DNA of 64,000 nt from Bradyrhizobium sp. CCBAU 51765 (GTDB taxonomy: Bacteria > Pseudomonadota > Alphaproteobacteria > Rhizobiales > Xanthobacteraceae), in assembly GCF_015291725.1 (NCBI RefSeq), contig NZ_CP030038.1:1167001-1231000 (forward strand). The letters run 5' to 3'. The notes beneath the pieces are model-generated. The model saw nothing but the letters and a program-made list of their open reading frames with translations. It was not told where the DNA came from and did no database searches. A program made the translations under genes and the position numbers. How positions within the stretch are numbered: the stretch's first letter is position 1; the number at the start of each line of letters is the position of its first letter. Shown here in pieces: positions 35,053 to 44,153 of the stretch.

Positions 35053-35071
35053 GAAAATCTCCGCTGTCTCG

Positions 35072-36580
35072 TCAGCCCGCCAACCGGCTGCCGGACCTGG
35101 TTTCCGCCTGGGCGTCCAGCCTGCGCTGGAGCCGCCAGCTTCGGAAGCTCCAACTCCGCCAGGCCAGGTCCTGGCGCTGCTGTTCTACAAGGCGGTCGCG
35201 GCGCGACACAAGGCAGCCCTCGCTGGCGCCGGGCCGCAGCGCGATCGCCCTGTCGATGGCGGGCAGCGCTTGCGGCCCGAGCGTCAGGAGATAGTTGATG
35301 TCGATCTGCACGCCTTGGCCCGACGCTTCCCGGCTGTGGGTGACATTGTAGTCGGCAATGAAGGCGTCGAAGTTCACCAGCGAGCAGCCGTACAGCACGA
35401 TCGTCAACGCGATCAGGTTGGCGCCGATCAGCCATTGGTTGGACCGGTTGAGGGCGATGCGGGTCACGATCAGGACCAGTCCGAGCGCGACCAGCCCCAT
35501 CCAGATGAAGGCCGCAATGCGCCAGTAAGTCAGCATGTAGATGTCGACATAGAGATCGAGGCGGAGGATGGACGAGGCGACCAGAAGCACGTTCTGCCCG
35601 ACCCAGAGATAGACCAGTGGCCGGATCACCTTCGATTTCTCGCCCGGTCCGCCCGGTCGCATCGCGATCAGGACGAAGGCGGCAGCGAGCAGCGCGGTGG
35701 CGATCAGCGGGTAGGCACCGCGATGGGCGTAGGACGCATAGGTTACATTGTCGGGCAACGCGACGTGGCCCCAGAGATAGATGCCGTCGAGAATCGACTG
35801 TGCCGCGAACAGCAGATTGAACAGGATCAGCGAGCGCAGGATGGTGGAGGGGCCCAGAAACTCCGGCGACACGAAGGGCGGCAGCGGCGGCGGCTCCGCG
35901 GCGTCGGTCTGGGCGGCGGCGGAGATCTTCCTGCGCCGCCAGCGTACATGGATGAACGGCCAGACCAGCGCCAGCATCAGGATCCAGAACAGCACGCGCG
36001 GAACGCTGACATATTCGAGGATGACTTTCGGATTGAGCAGGGAGACCCATTGCTCGATCACGGGATTGGCCGCGGCGAACAGCGCCACGAACACGGTGCT
36101 CAGCACCACCGGCATCAGCCAGAGCGCGATGCCGCGGGTGAACGCCGACATGTTGAAGACCTGAAGCGCGTCGGGGAAGAATCTGAAGGGACCGAACAGG
36201 ACAAGGTTTCGCAGCGCGCGGGCGCGGTCCGCGAGGCTGGTCGTCTCCGGATTGGTTGCGAGCAGCAAGGCGATGGCCAGCGACGCGACGAGGATCAGCA
36301 ACGAAAGCGTGTTGAGCTCCTCGACGGCCGGCGCGAGACCGAGTGCAACGACCGCGCCGCCGGTCACTGTGCGGCGAAAGTCCAGCGCCGCACGGTTGGC
36401 AAGCAGCGAGGCGCAGGCAATCGCGACTGCCAGGATCACCAGCGACAGTCCGATCCGCCGGCCGTAGAGCAGAAAGTCGGCAAGTGCGGCGAGCAGCAGT
36501 GCCATTGCGAGCTTGGCCGACAGTGCCGAAGGCCTGATCGGTGGAATGTCCGTCGTCGAGGTCGAAGCCAGGCTCGTCAT
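35072..36580 (-). CDS. DUF4173 polytopic membrane protein
   Basis: The protein has 502 residues with about ten hydrophobic helices. Segments such as RALRNLVLFGPFRFF, YASYAHRGAYPLIATALLA and LRLDLYVDIYMLTYWRIAAF are characteristic of DUF4173 (DUF4153-like) membrane proteins. The C-terminal ~60 residues are soluble and rich in Arg and Trp. Biochemical function is unknown in the family. It is the first gene of an operon with the CreB/CreC-like pair, which suggests that it takes part in signal input or is a regulated target. The ATG at 36580 was chosen before the first helix; a start at 36658 is also open. Confidence 0.8.
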   Translation of the reverse strand: MTSLASTSTTDIPPIRPSALSAKLAMALLLAALADFLLYGRRIGLSLVILAVAIACASLLANRAALDFRRTVTGGAVVALGLAPAVEELNTLSLLILVASLAIALLLATNPETTSLADRARALRNLVLFGPFRFFPDALQVFNMSAFTRGIALWLMPVVLSTVFVALFAAANPVIEQWVSLLNPKVILEYVSVPRVLFWILMLALVWPFIHVRWRRRKISAAAQTDAAEPPPLPPFVSPEFLGPSTILRSLILFNLLFAAQSILDGIYLWGHVALPDNVTYASYAHRGAYPLIATALLAAAFVLIAMRPGGPGEKSKVIRPLVYLWVGQNVLLVASSILRLDLYVDIYMLTYWRIAAFIWMGLVALGLVLIVTRIALNRSNQWLIGANLIALTIVLYGCSLVNFDAFIADYNVTHSREASGQGVQIDINYLLTLGPQALPAIDRAIALRPGASEGCLVSRRDRLVEQQRQDLAWRSWSFRSWRLQRRLDAQAETRSGSRLAG

Positions 36581-36767
36581 GTCCAGAAGATTCTCCGTGA
36601 TGGGTACATCACGAATTCTGAACGGCGCTTGTGCAGAAGCCGGGATCATCGTCAGCACGGTTTCAGGAGTCTTTTGCAGTTTTCGTGCAGACCCGAGATT
36701 GTCTCTCGCGCAGCGTCAAACGCTTTGATAGGTGCGAAGCATTCGCTCCAATCGCGTGTGCTGCATC

Positions 36768-38147
36768 ATGCAATTCCTCAATCGCCTCTGTCTCGTCCTG
36801 CTCTGGCTGGCCGCGCCGCTCGCCGCATTCGCGGCAGTGAACAAGAATGACCCCTATCTGCTCGTGCTACGCGGCGCCGGAAACATCGCGCTTGTCGTCG
36901 CAAGCATCCTGGTCGTCATCGTCCTGCTGCGTCGCGGGCATTGGCGCAGCATTGCGGGCATGCTCCTCGTCTTGCTCTGGTGCCTGCCGCCGGTTCTGAT
37001 GTCGGCGGCGCATGTCAGGTTCGAGCTGCGCAAGCACGCCGTTCTCAGTGCGAGCGCCGCCGAGGCGCGCCAGCTCGGGCCTCACTTCATGGTCGGCTAT
37101 TCCTCTTTTCCCGAGATCGCGCGTCTCGCCGAGCAGGGATTGATCGGCGGCGTCTACGTCACCCGGCACAACATCCGGGGACGCACGATCGAGGCGCTGC
37201 GGGCCGAGATCGCGGCGCTTCAGGACAAGCGGCGCGCCGCAGGCCTTCCGCCGCTGGTCGTCGCGGCCGATCAGGAGGGCGGCATCGTCGGGCATCTCGC
37301 GCCGCCGCTGACCAAGGTGCCGGCACTGGCGACGCTCACCGGGCTCGCGCCCGGCGACCAGCAGGCCAGGGCCGACGAGTTCGGCCGCATCCACGGCCGA
37401 GAGCTTGCAGATCTCGGCGTCAACCTCAATCTCGCGCCGGTGCTCGACCTGAAGCCGCCGGTTCGCCGCAATCGCCTCGATTTTCACACCTTGATCGGCC
37501 AGCGCGCGATCGCGGCCGATCCCGCGGTCGTCGGCACGATCGCGAGCGCCTATGTCCGGGGGCTGGAAGAGTCGGGCGTCGATGCCACGCTCAAGCATTT
37601 CCCCGGCATCGGGCGCGTGCGCGATGACACGCATCATTTCAGCGCCAGTCTCGATACGCCGGTGAAGGAATTGGAGGCAACCGACTGGCTGCCGTTCCGC
37701 GAGGTGCTGTCGCACTCGCGGAGCGCTCTGATGGTCGGCCATGTCACGCTCACCGCTGTCGATCCCGACCGCGCCGCATCGCATTCGAAGCGTGTGGTCG
37801 AGGGCATCATTCGTGGGAAGTGGGGTTACCAGGGCGTGGTGATGACGGACGATCTCGTCATGGGCGCAATCTACCAGAACGACGTCTGCAGGGCCGTAGT
37901 GGAGGCGATCAACGCCGGCGTCGACATGCTGCTGGTCGCCTATGACGGCGCGCAATTCTCTCGGGTCTTTTCCTGTGCTCTGGATGCATCGCGGCAGGGC
38001 AGGCTCGACGCGGCGATGCTGCGCGCGAGCGCGGTGCGGTTGGAACTGCGCTCGCCGGCCGCACAGGCCGGAGCGGTCTCACCCGATGGACGCACACTTG
38101 GGATAGTCATCCCTGCTGCCCCGCGCGCGCCGGCGCGGGGCAGTTGA
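36768..38147 (+). CDS. Glycoside hydrolase family 3 enzyme with N-terminal membrane anchor (NagZ-like)
   Basis: The protein has 459 residues. Three hydrophobic helices (about 5-24, 35-54, 62-80) precede a GH3 barrel. It shows VAADQEGGIVGHL, the NagZ-type loop KHFPGIGRVRDDTHHF (the usual KHFPGHG with one His lost, but the acid/base DDTH kept) and the nucleophile Asp in VVMTDDLVMGAI. It should remove beta-N-acetylglucosamine or a related sugar. With Arg-rich RRGHWRS between helices two and three, the catalytic domain would face the periplasm, unlike cytoplasmic NagZ. The start is uncertain: no clear ribosome site, and a GTG at 36732 is also open. Confidence 0.83.
   Translation: MQFLNRLCLVLLWLAAPLAAFAAVNKNDPYLLVLRGAGNIALVVASILVVIVLLRRGHWRSIAGMLLVLLWCLPPVLMSAAHVRFELRKHAVLSASAAEARQLGPHFMVGYSSFPEIARLAEQGLIGGVYVTRHNIRGRTIEALRAEIAALQDKRRAAGLPPLVVAADQEGGIVGHLAPPLTKVPALATLTGLAPGDQQARADEFGRIHGRELADLGVNLNLAPVLDLKPPVRRNRLDFHTLIGQRAIAADPAVVGTIASAYVRGLEESGVDATLKHFPGIGRVRDDTHHFSASLDTPVKELEATDWLPFREVLSHSRSALMVGHVTLTAVDPDRAASHSKRVVEGIIRGKWGYQGVVMTDDLVMGAIYQNDVCRAVVEAINAGVDMLLVAYDGAQFSRVFSCALDASRQGRLDAAMLRASAVRLELRSPAAQAGAVSPDGRTLGIVIPAAPRAPARGS
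38116..38143 (+). terminator. Strong GC hairpin at the end of the GH3 gene
   Basis: CTGCCCCGCGC and GCGCGGGGCAG form a perfect 11-bp stem with a six-base loop, overlapping the last codons of the GH3 gene. There is no T tract, so factor-dependent termination or mRNA protection is more likely than intrinsic termination. Confidence 0.45.
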
Positions 38148-38178
38148 ACTCGGGCGTCTGCGCGTTGCGTAGCGCGGT

Positions 38179-39450
38179 CTATTCGGCCTGCTCCAGCGCG
38201 GCGGGCATCTTCGCCACCGACATCAGCGACCGCGCCACCTGATTGAGCAGGAGATCGGCGTTCTCCTCTTCCGCGAGCGACTTCGACAGCAGCGCGACGA
38301 TGGCGCTGTGCCGGAGCTGCTGCGCAAGGTTGCGCGCGGTGGTGTAGCCGGACATCTCGTAATGTTCGACGCGTTGGGCCGCCGAGATCAGCGCGAGGTC
38401 GGCGGCTGCGTCCTCCTTCTCTTCGCCTTCCTTCATGACTTCCTGGCCTTCCTCGATCAGGCCCATCATCCCCTTGCAGGGCTTGGCCCGCGCATTCTCG
38501 CCGAGCAGCTCGAAGCATTCGTTGATGCGCTCGACCTGGTTCTCCGTTTCGGCCAGATGCTGCTCGAACAGTTCACGCAGCTGGTCGAAGCGCGCGGCCT
38601 GGGCCATCTTTGGAAGCGCCTTGGTGAGCTGCTTCTCGGCATGGAGGATGTCGCGCAGCTCGTGAAGCAGAAGGTCGGTCAGGCCCGCCTCGTCCACGGG
38701 CGGCGAGCTCTCCGTGACGATCGACGGTGCTGCGCCTGGATCAGAAGACTGAAGCGCAGGCGATTCCGTGAAAACCCAGTCCTCGCCTTCGTTCCAGGGA
38801 CCGCGGGTGTCGATCTCGCCGTGATCACCGCTGCCGGTGGAGTCGTTGAAATACTGGTTCACGAGGCCGGGCGTCGGCGCGATCCTGCCGATGCTGAAGG
38901 CCGGCTTCGACAGGCTTTCGAGTGCCCGTGCGAACGCCTTCATATGGGTAATCTCTCGCGTCATCAGGAACTGCAGCGCGTCCTTGCTGCCGGCGTCGTC
39001 GCAGAAATTGATCAGTCGTTCGTAGACGATCTTTGCCCGTGCTTCGGCGGCGATGTTGCTGCGGAGATCGACGTCGAGCTCGCCGGTGATCTTGAGATAG
39101 TCGGCGGTCCAGGGATTTCCTTGCGAATTGAACAGATTGACGCCGCCGCCGCCGGCAATCGCAATCAGCGGATCGGCTTCGGCCGCCTGTCGGTCGTTCT
39201 TCGAAGGCGCGAGGTGCATCCGGGCAAGGCAACCGACGACCTCGAGATGGCTGAGCTCTTCGGTGCCGATGTCCATCAGCAGGTCCTTGCGGTCGGGATC
39301 CTCGCAGTTCAGCCCCTGAATCGAGTATTGCATCGCCGCCGCAAGTTCGCCGTTGGCGCCGCCGAACTGCTCGAGGAGCATATTGCCGAAGCGCGGATCG
39401 GGTTCGTCGACGCGCACGGTGAACATCAGCTTCTTGACGTGGTGATACAT
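38179..39450 (-). CDS. Manganese catalase fused to a YciF/DUF892 ferritin-like domain
   Basis: The protein has 423 residues. Residues 1-230 are a manganese catalase: Glu35 (GGANGELAAAMQYS), Glu65 and His68 (GTEELSHLEVVG), EARAKIVYERL near 136-146, and His169 (TREITHMKAF) fit the dimanganese site. A linker rich in Ser, Pro and Asp (228-252) joins a DUF892/YciF ferritin-like domain (about 255-420, LLLHELRDILHAEKQL, then EHYEMSGYTTARNLAQQL). Both halves are usually separate proteins that appear together in stress regulons. It should destroy H2O2 in the cytoplasm without heme. The ATG at 39450 begins the conserved catalase N-terminus (MYHHVKKLMF). Confidence 0.9.
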   Translation of the reverse strand: MYHHVKKLMFTVRVDEPDPRFGNMLLEQFGGANGELAAAMQYSIQGLNCEDPDRKDLLMDIGTEELSHLEVVGCLARMHLAPSKNDRQAAEADPLIAIAGGGGVNLFNSQGNPWTADYLKITGELDVDLRSNIAAEARAKIVYERLINFCDDAGSKDALQFLMTREITHMKAFARALESLSKPAFSIGRIAPTPGLVNQYFNDSTGSGDHGEIDTRGPWNEGEDWVFTESPALQSSDPGAAPSIVTESSPPVDEAGLTDLLLHELRDILHAEKQLTKALPKMAQAARFDQLRELFEQHLAETENQVERINECFELLGENARAKPCKGMMGLIEEGQEVMKEGEEKEDAAADLALISAAQRVEHYEMSGYTTARNLAQQLRHSAIVALLSKSLAEEENADLLLNQVARSLMSVAKMPAALEQAE

Positions 39451-39729
39451 GGGACGGCTCGCGCTGTGAGGGAAACTACGGCGACAACGGGCCCTTGGAA
39501 TGTTCGTTCCTAGCCATCTCAAAATTCGGATTTCGTTCCAGATTGGTCTGGCGGGCCGGCTTGAGCCCGTCCCGGCATTAGAGTAGCGACGGAGCAATGG
39601 GCCTCCGCCGCTCCCCCGCGCCTGTGGACCAGCTCGCATGCGGTCGAGGGGCCGGCGGTCTCATCACGCATTGTGCTTCGAATGCAGGTGCGTTATGGCT
39701 CTCGCGCTTTTCAGAGGCGGAGACGAGCT

Positions 39730-39936
39730 TTGTCGAAACAATCCCTGCGCGAGGAGGCCGAGCGCCTGATCCGCGAATCGATGGAAAAGAAGACCATCGT
39801 CGTCAAGCAGGGCACGACCCGCATCGAGGCGGTCTGCGGCAAATGCGGCGCCCCGAACCGGGTCCAGGCGGAAAAGGGCCAGGCCCGCGTCAAGTTCGCC
39901 TGCAAGCAGTGTGGGCACAAGCAAGAGACGTTGTAA
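39730..39936 (+). CDS. Small zinc-ribbon protein
   Basis: The protein has 68 residues. A basic/acidic helix (SKQSLREEAERLIRESMEKK) is followed by a zinc ribbon with two CXXC pairs, AVCGKCGAPN and FACKQCGHKQ. A TTG start at 39730 has GGAG seven bases upstream; the frame stays open to 39673 for a longer version. It probably binds zinc and maybe nucleic acid, but the function is unknown. Confidence 0.65.
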   Translation: MSKQSLREEAERLIRESMEKKTIVVKQGTTRIEAVCGKCGAPNRVQAEKGQARVKFACKQCGHKQETL

Positions 39937-39951
39937 CCCATTCGCAGCTGC

Positions 39952-40113
39952 ACCCTCGCCCCTTGTGGGAGAGGGTGGCTTCGCGGAGCGAAGCCGGGTG
40001 AGGGGGTCTCTTCGCGAGTCCTCTCTCAGTCGTATTCGTGGCGACAACCCCTCTTCGTGGCGACACCCCCTCATCCGGCACTTCGCGCCACCTTCTCCCA
40101 CAAGGGGGGAAGG
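39952..40113. repeat. Extragenic palindromic repeat
   Basis: CCCTCGCCCCTTGTGGGAGA with GGGTGGCTTCGCGGAGCGAA is mirrored by CACTTCGCGCCACCTTCTCC with CACAAGGGGGG. Between the arms lies a short direct repeat, TTCGTGGCGACA(A/C)CCCCT, present twice near 40036-40071. It lies between convergent genes. Confidence 0.75.
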
Positions 40114-40121
40114 AAGAAGAA

Positions 40122-40967
40122 TCACTCTCCCTCCACGAACTTCTTGAACGCATCGGCATAGTCCGGGTGCCAGCGCGACAATGGCGGGCGGTTCTCGACG
40201 ATGTCGCCCATAGCCCAGAGCATGCGTTTCTCGTCGAGGGCCCGGGGCACGTCATTGTCCGGGCAGAGGATGTAGAAATCGCCGGCCTCCAGCCGCGCCA
40301 GCATGAAATCGACCGTCTCATCCGGCGTCCAGGCGCCGGCCGGCTTCTCGGTGCGTCCCTTCGCGGTCAGGCCGGTGAAGACGAAGCCCGGGATCAACAG
40401 ATGCGCCGCGATGTGGCAGCCCTTCGTGTTGCGCAGCTCGTGTTGGAGCGCCTCGGTGAATGCCTTCACGCCGGCTTTCGAGACATTGTAGGCGGGGTCG
40501 CCCGGCGGTGTGGTGATGCCCTGCTTGGAACCGGTGTTGATGATCAGGCCCGGTTTGCCGCGCGCGATCATGCCGGGCGCGAAGATGCGCGAGCCGTTGA
40601 TGATGCCCCACATGTTGACGCCGATGATGCGCTGCCAATGGTCGGGCTCGCCGAACAGCGTGCTGCCCGGCTGGATGCCGGCATTGTTCATGAGGATGTC
40701 GGTGCCGCCAAACCGCTCGCGCACCGCGCGTTCCAGTTCCGTCACGCTCTCGAGCTTGCTGACATCGGCGGCGGAGGTCATCACGTTTGCGGCAGCCGTG
40801 ACGGATGACAGTTTTGTTGCAGTCTCCGCCAGCAGCGCCTCGTCGACATCCGCGATACACACCTTCATCCCAGCGCGGGCGAAGGCGGTGGCGGCTGCAA
40901 ATCCGATGCCGGATGCGCCGCCCGTGATCACGGCAACATTGTCTTTGACGATGGCGGGATGTGGCAT
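40122..40967 (-). CDS. Short-chain dehydrogenase/reductase
   Basis: The protein has 281 residues. The Rossmann nucleotide motif is VITGGASGIGFAAA, the fold-stabilising motif MNNAGI, and the catalytic residues Ser in INTGSKQGIT and Tyr-Lys in YNVSKAG. The Asp after the second strand (CIADVDEALL) favours NAD(H). The C-terminal 60 residues include FYILCPDNDVPRALDEKRML, seen in SDRs that act on bulky hydroxy compounds. The substrate is not known. The ATG at 40967 begins a normal N-terminus. Confidence 0.92.
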   Translation of the reverse strand: MPHPAIVKDNVAVITGGASGIGFAAATAFARAGMKVCIADVDEALLAETATKLSSVTAAANVMTSAADVSKLESVTELERAVRERFGGTDILMNNAGIQPGSTLFGEPDHWQRIIGVNMWGIINGSRIFAPGMIARGKPGLIINTGSKQGITTPPGDPAYNVSKAGVKAFTEALQHELRNTKGCHIAAHLLIPGFVFTGLTAKGRTEKPAGAWTPDETVDFMLARLEAGDFYILCPDNDVPRALDEKRMLWAMGDIVENRPPLSRWHPDYADAFKKFVEGE

Positions 40968-41150
40968 TGGATCGTCTCCGTGGAGAGGGCCTCGGTCGAG
41001 CTATAACATGGCGGCAGTCCAACCCTGCACAAGTCGGCATGGGAGGTCTTCGTTCGGCGCTGCCTTTACGCCTAACCAGCCCGGCTGTATCCTTGATCGA
41101 ACGATCCCGCCCAGATCGAACCAATCAATCACCTGACAGGGAGTGCAGCC

Positions 41151-42647
41151 ATGGCTGTGTCGCAGGCTATTCCGATCACGCGCCATCCGTTTGCAAATGG
41201 ATCTTACAAGCCGATGCTGATCGACGGGAAGTGGGTTGATGCAGCCTCAGGCAAGCGCTTCGAGACCCGCAATCCCGCCACCGGCGAGCTGCTCGCGACC
41301 GTCGCCGAAGGCGACAAGGAAGACATCGATCGTGCGGTTGCGGCCGCTCGCCGCGCCTTCGAAGGCCCCTGGAGCAAGGTCAAGCCGTTCGAGCGGCAGA
41401 ACTTGCTCCTGAAGCTCGCCGACCTCGTCGAGAAGAATTTCGACGAATTGTCGCAGCTCGACACGCTCGACATGGGCGCGCCGCTCAGCCGAACCCGCGC
41501 CTATCGCCTGCGCGCCGTCGGCATGCTGCGCTACTACGCCGGCCAGACCACGGCGATCCACGGCGAGACCATCGAGAACTCGCTGCCCGGCGAGATCTTC
41601 TCCTACACGCTGAAGGAGCCGATCGGCGTCGTCGGCGCCATCATTCCCTGGAACGGGCCGCTGACCGCGACGATCTGGAAGATCGGTCCTGCGATCGCGA
41701 CCGGCTGCACCGTGGTGCTCAAGCCCGCCGAGGAGGCGCCGCTGACCTCGCTGCGCATCGCCGAGCTGGCGATGGAAGCGGGCGTGCCGCCAGGGGTCAT
41801 CAACGTCGTGCCCGGCTATGGCGAGACTGCGGGCGCCGCGCTCGCCTCGCACCATGACGTCGACAAGGTCGCCTTCACCGGCTCGCATGTCACGGGCCAG
41901 TCGATCATCCGTGCCTCCGCCGGCAACCTCAAGCGCGTCTCGCTCGAGCTCGGCGGCAAGTCGCCGGACATCGTGTTCGCGGATGCCGATCTCGACGCAG
42001 CCGTGCCGGGCGCGGCGATGGCGGTGTTCGCCAATTCGGGGCAGATCTGCAGTGCCGGTACGCGGCTCTTCGTCGAGCAGTCGATCTATGACGAATTCGT
42101 CGGCCGCGTCGCCGAGTTCGGCAAGAAGCTGCAGGTCGGCAACGGCCTCGATCCGAACGTGCAGATCGGACCGCTGGTCTCCGAGCAGCAGCTCGAGCGT
42201 GTCACCGGCTATCTCGACATCGGCCAGAAGGAAGGCGCGAAGGCGCTCGCCGGGGGCGGACGCGTCACCGAAGGCGCGCTGTCGAAGGGCTTCTTCGTCT
42301 CGCCGACGGTGTTCGCGGGCGTTGAGGACAACATGCGCATCGCGCAGGAGGAAATTTTTGGTCCCGTCATCTCCGCGATCGCGTTCAAGGACATGGACGA
42401 GCTGGTCAAGCGCGCCAATGCCACCACGTTCGGACTTGGCTCCGGCCTGTGGACGCGCGATGTCAGCAAGGCCCATGCGGTGGCGAAGCGCCTGCGCGCC
42501 GGCTCGGTGTGGGTCAACTGCTACCAGGCGATGGACCCGGCCGTGCCGTTCGGGGGCTACAAGATGAGCGGCTACGGCCGCGAGTCCGGCAAGCAGCATG
42601 TCGAGGAATATCTCAACGTGAAGGCGGTCTGGATCAAGACGGCGTAA
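41151..42647 (+). CDS. NAD(P)-dependent aldehyde dehydrogenase
   Basis: The protein has 498 residues, normal for the ALDH superfamily. It shows the Asn of the oxyanion hole in IIPWNGPLTATIWK, the Rossmann segment AFTGSHVTGQSII, the general-base Glu in SLELGGKSPDIV, and the nucleophilic Cys in NSGQICSAGTRLFV. It oxidises an aldehyde to an acid. The ThDP decarboxylase at 44948 could supply its substrate, but that is only inferred from nearness. GGGAG precedes the ATG at 41151. Confidence 0.95.
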   Translation: MAVSQAIPITRHPFANGSYKPMLIDGKWVDAASGKRFETRNPATGELLATVAEGDKEDIDRAVAAARRAFEGPWSKVKPFERQNLLLKLADLVEKNFDELSQLDTLDMGAPLSRTRAYRLRAVGMLRYYAGQTTAIHGETIENSLPGEIFSYTLKEPIGVVGAIIPWNGPLTATIWKIGPAIATGCTVVLKPAEEAPLTSLRIAELAMEAGVPPGVINVVPGYGETAGAALASHHDVDKVAFTGSHVTGQSIIRASAGNLKRVSLELGGKSPDIVFADADLDAAVPGAAMAVFANSGQICSAGTRLFVEQSIYDEFVGRVAEFGKKLQVGNGLDPNVQIGPLVSEQQLERVTGYLDIGQKEGAKALAGGGRVTEGALSKGFFVSPTVFAGVEDNMRIAQEEIFGPVISAIAFKDMDELVKRANATTFGLGSGLWTRDVSKAHAVAKRLRAGSVWVNCYQAMDPAVPFGGYKMSGYGRESGKQHVEEYLNVKAVWIKTA

Positions 42648-42765
42648 GGCCTGTCCCTCGTCGCGTTCCGCGAGGGGGAATATCTGCTTCTTGTGGGGCG
42701 GCGACTTTCCGGTGGCCGCCCCGCGCTATATGATCAGCATCCTTCCAAAGAAAATCGGGGCCAGC

Positions 42766-43893
42766 ATGAAATTTCCGGCGTTGTTCAAACCGTTGCAGGT
42801 CGGTCCGTACAAGCTTGCGCATCGCGTCGCGATGGCGCCGCTCACGCGCATGCGGGCCGAGCGCGAGAGTTTTGCGCCGCGGCCGCTCAATGCCGAATAT
42901 TACGGCCAGCGCGCAACGCAAGGCGGCCTGATCGTCGCCGAGGCCTCGCCGGTGCTCTCGCACGGACGCGGCAATCCGACGACCCCCGGCATCTATTCGG
43001 AGGCGCAAATCGCGGGCTGGCGCAAGGTGACGGATGCCGTGCACGCCAAGGGCGGCATCATCTTCCTCCAGCTCTGGCATGTCGGCCGCGTCTCGCATTC
43101 CTCCTTCCACGGCGGTGCGCTGCCGGTTTCGGCCTCGGCAATTCCGATCAAGGCCGAAGGCATGAAGGCGATGACGGCCGACGGCAAGATCGCCGACTAC
43201 GAGACGCCACGCGCGCTGGAGACCGAGGAGGTCAAGGGCATCGTCGAGGCGTTCCGGCAGGGCGCGAAGAACGCGCTTGCCGCCGGCTTCGACGGCGTCG
43301 AGATCCACGGTGCCAACGGCTATCTGCTCGAGCAGTTCCTGCAGTCGCGCAGCAACCAGCGCACCGATCAATATGGCGGCTCGATCGAGAACCGCGCCCG
43401 GCTGTTGCTCGAAGTGACGCAGGCCGCGACCGACGTCTGGGGTGCCAATCGCGTCGCCGTACGGCTGTCGCCCTACGGCATCGCCAATGATTCCGGCGAG
43501 CCCGATCCGATGCCGCTCTACACCCATGTGGTGAAGGCGCTCGACAAGCTCGGCCTCGCCTATCTGCACTTCATCGAGCCGCGATCGAGCGGCTCGGGTC
43601 GTGCCGAGGTCAACTGGCAGAACGTACCGTCGGCGATGGTGTTGTTCCGTCCGCTCTACAGCGGCGTGCTGATGACGGCTGGCGGCTTCACCGGCGAGAC
43701 CGCGAACGCGGCGATCGCCGACGGCCATGCCGACATCATCGCGTTCGGCCGCATCTTCATCTCCAATCCCGATCTGCCGCGCCGTCTGGAGCACGACTAT
43801 CCGATCACGCCGTACAACCGGGCGACGTTCTATAGCGGCGAGGAGAAGGGATATACGGACTATCCTGTCTATGACGAACTGACGCCAGCCTGA
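42766..43893 (+). CDS. Old Yellow Enzyme-type alkene reductase
   Basis: The protein has 375 residues and starts MKFPALFKPLQVGPYKLAHR. It shows the FMN-binding APLTRMRA, QLWHVGRVSH, the active-site pair and Tyr in GFDGVEIHGANGYLLEQFLQ followed by RSNQRTDQYGGSIENR, and a phosphate-binding region near MTAGGFTGETA. It should reduce activated C=C bonds (enones, nitroesters, N-ethylmaleimide) with NAD(P)H through FMN. It lies 118 bp after the aldehyde dehydrogenase on the same strand and may be co-expressed. Confidence 0.93.
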   Translation: MKFPALFKPLQVGPYKLAHRVAMAPLTRMRAERESFAPRPLNAEYYGQRATQGGLIVAEASPVLSHGRGNPTTPGIYSEAQIAGWRKVTDAVHAKGGIIFLQLWHVGRVSHSSFHGGALPVSASAIPIKAEGMKAMTADGKIADYETPRALETEEVKGIVEAFRQGAKNALAAGFDGVEIHGANGYLLEQFLQSRSNQRTDQYGGSIENRARLLLEVTQAATDVWGANRVAVRLSPYGIANDSGEPDPMPLYTHVVKALDKLGLAYLHFIEPRSSGSGRAEVNWQNVPSAMVLFRPLYSGVLMTAGGFTGETANAAIADGHADIIAFGRIFISNPDLPRRLEHDYPITPYNRATFYSGEEKGYTDYPVYDELTPA

Positions 43894-43896
43894 TCT

Positions 43897-44023
43897 GTCA
43901 TTCCGGGCCGCGACGAGGTCGCGAACCCGGAAACCATCGGGCCACATCGCCTAGACGCGGGATGGATTCTCTGATGCGCAATTGCGCATCAAAGCTCGAT
44001 GCTTCGCATCGCCCCGGAATGAC
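43897..44023. repeat. Extragenic palindrome, GTCATTCCGG family (copy 1)
   Basis: GTCATTCCGGGCCGCGACGA at one end and CGCCCCGGAATGAC at the other form the outer arms of a ~127-bp imperfect palindrome. A second member is at 53101-53205. Confidence 0.75.
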
Positions 44024-44060
44024 GACATTGATTTGTTGCGCGACCGCCACCACAAATTCC

Positions 44061-44138
44061 GTCATTGCGAGCGCAGCGAAGCAATCCAGTATCTCTCCAC
44101 TGAGGCACTCTGGATTACTTCGCTGCGCTCGCAATGAC
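44061..44138. repeat. Extragenic palindrome, GTCATTGCGAG family (copy 1)
   Basis: Two 29-bp arms, beginning GTCATTGCGAGCGCAGCGAA and ending GCTCGCAATGAC, are reverse complements with one mismatch around a 20-bp loop. A second copy lies at 46628-46711. Confidence 0.85.
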
Positions 44139-44153
44139 GACGGAGAGAACCCC

